Shown: one piece after another, positions 22,741 through 23,850 of the stretch
Numbering within the stretch: position 1 is the stretch's first letter
Layout of the letters: each line of letters opens with the position of its first letter
Assembly (NCBI GenBank): GCA_017430765.1
Contig: JAFRMI010000001.1
Span: forward strand, 1 to 23,850
DNA: 23,850 nucleotides
Source of the DNA: Lachnospiraceae bacterium
GTDB taxonomy: Bacteria; Bacillota_A; Clostridia; Lachnospirales; Lachnospiraceae
Direction of reading: 5' to 3'
Translations under genes and position numbers: made by a program
The notes under the pieces: generated by a model
Told to the model about the DNA's origin: nothing
The model's database searches: none
What the model saw: only the letters and a program-made list of their open reading frames with translations

Positions 22741-23850
22741 ATGGCAAAGCAAAACGGAAGCGGCAGAGTGCGGTGCAGTTTCTGCGGGAGATCCGCGGAA
22801 CAGGTGCGCAAGCTTTTCTCAGGTGACAACGGCATCTACATCTGCGACGACTGTGTCAATATCTGCGCGAACATCCTCGAGGAGGAGGAGACGGAGAAGG
22901 ACGAACAGTTCCGCGGAGACATCAATCTGCGGACGCCGAAAGAAATCAAGGCTTTTCTGGACGATTATGTGATCGGGCAGGATGAGGCTAAGAAGGTGCT
23001 CGCGGTCTCCGTCTACAACCACTACAAGCGGCTCACGGCGCCGGAGGATGCGGATGTCGAACTGCAGAAATCGAACATTATGATGCTGGGGCCGTCCGGG
23101 TCCGGCAAAACCCTGCTCGCGCAGACCCTTGCCCGGATGCTGAACGTCCCGTTTGCCATCGCGGACGCCACGACGCTCACGGAAGCCGGGTATGTCGGCG
23201 AGGATGTGGAGAACATTCTCCTGAAGCTGATCCAGGCGGCGGACTATGATATCCGCCGCGCGGAGAAGGGGATTATCTACATCGATGAGATCGACAAGAT
23301 CGGAAGAAAGTCGGAGAACGCCTCCATCACCCGCGACGTGTCGGGCGAAGGCGTCCAGCAGGCGCTTCTCAAGATCGTCGAGGGGACTGTCGCCTCGGTT
23401 CCTCCGCAGGGAGGAAGAAAACATCCGCAGCAGGAGCTGATTCCGATCGATACGACCAATATCCTGTTCATCTGCGGCGGCGCGTTCGTCGGCATGGACA
23501 AGATCATCGAGAAGCGGATCGATACGAAGTCAATCGGTTTTGGGGCGGAGATCCGTAAGACGGACCGTGAGAAGCGGACGGATGAGATCCTAAGGCAGGT
23601 CATGCCGCAGGATTTCGTGAAGTTCGGCCTCATTCCCGAGCTGATCGGCCGCATCCCGGTCGTCGTGTCCTTAAATGAGCTGGATGAGGAGGCTCTCGTC
23701 CGCATCCTGAAAGAGCCGAAGAACTCTCTTGTCCGCCAGTACACGCGGCTTTTCGAAATGGACGGCGTCGACTTATCAATCACGGAAGAGGCTCTTCGCA
23801 AAGTTGCGAGGGAATCTCTTGAGAGAAAGACCGGCGCGAGAGGTCTCCGC
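22741..23850 (+). CDS. clpX: ClpX, ATPase subunit of Clp protease (3' end outside window)
   Basis: The frame runs open to the right edge; 370 residues are visible of about 420-430 usual. ClpX is the AAA+ unfoldase that feeds substrates into ClpP. Visible features are the zinc-binding domain (C12, C15, C35, C38), Walker A GPSGSGKT (117-124), pore-1 loop GYVGED (150-155), Walker B IIYIDEID (178-185), the RKH loop (226-228), the IGF loop that docks on ClpP (SIGFG, 264-268), the arginine of ELIGRIP (R304) and the sensor-2 GARGLR (365-370) at the edge. AAGGAG at 22730-22735 is 5 bases before the ATG. All functional residues seen are intact. Confidence 0.97.
   Translation, partial: MAKQNGSGRVRCSFCGRSAEQVRKLFSGDNGIYICDDCVNICANILEEEETEKDEQFRGDINLRTPKEIKAFLDDYVIGQDEAKKVLAVSVYNHYKRLTAPEDADVELQKSNIMMLGPSGSGKTLLAQTLARMLNVPFAIADATTLTEAGYVGEDVENILLKLIQAADYDIRRAEKGIIYIDEIDKIGRKSENASITRDVSGEGVQQALLKIVEGTVASVPPQGGRKHPQQELIPIDTTNILFICGGAFVGMDKIIEKRIDTKSIGFGAEIRKTDREKRTDEILRQVMPQDFVKFGLIPELIGRIPVVVSLNELDEEALVRILKEPKNSLVRQYTRLFEMDGVDLSITEEALRKVARESLERKTGARGLR

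Overview
The window looks like chromosomal DNA of a fairly GC-rich member of the Clostridia, most likely Lachnospiraceae. Three things point there: the order tig-clpP-clpX, a DapL/DapF route to meso-diaminopimelate (an aminotransferase variant common in Clostridia), and strong AGGAGG-type ribosome binding sites before most genes. This placement is inferred from gene content, not from a marker search. I see no rRNA, tRNA, CRISPR array, insertion sequence or phage gene. Nearly all genes lie on the plus strand; two lipid- or membrane-anchored proteins (3149-3982 and 6619-7686) lie on the minus strand.

Left part (1-9300), a mixed set of single genes: a HerA/YjgR-type ATPase (DUF853); two convergent membrane proteins that both begin with a double-CxxC zinc ribbon, separated by a dense block of hairpins (2916-3112) including an 18-bp perfect inverted repeat; an EamA-type transporter; an orphan, degenerate CbiE-CbiT-like protein; a lipoprotein carrying a trigger-factor-type peptidyl-prolyl isomerase domain; and an M20 metallopeptidase whose start codon lacks a good ribosome binding site.

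Middle part (9334-20478), mostly envelope precursor and amino acid metabolism: a membrane-anchored L,D-transpeptidase, a Nudix hydrolase, tyrosyl-tRNA synthetase, two overlapping fold-type I aminotransferases (the second HisC-like), a small multidrug-export family membrane protein, a cis-prenyltransferase next to a trans-prenyltransferase, dapF overlapping dapL, and a DJ-1/PfpI protein. DapL makes LL-DAP from tetrahydrodipicolinate and DapF epimerises it to meso-DAP. The cis-prenyltransferase family makes the undecaprenyl carrier for wall precursors, and the L,D-transpeptidase family cross-links the finished DAP-containing peptidoglycan. The short gaps suggest one or two long operons.

Right part (20786-23850), protein folding and quality control: trigger factor, ClpP (UUG start directly abutting the tig stop codon), a hairpin terminator or attenuator, then ClpX, which runs off the right edge.

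No wholly new multi-gene system is evident. The best leads are the exported trigger-factor-like PPIase lipoprotein, the degenerate orphan CbiET-like protein, the hairpin block between the two zinc-ribbon membrane proteins, and the paired cis/trans prenyltransferases with altered motif residues.
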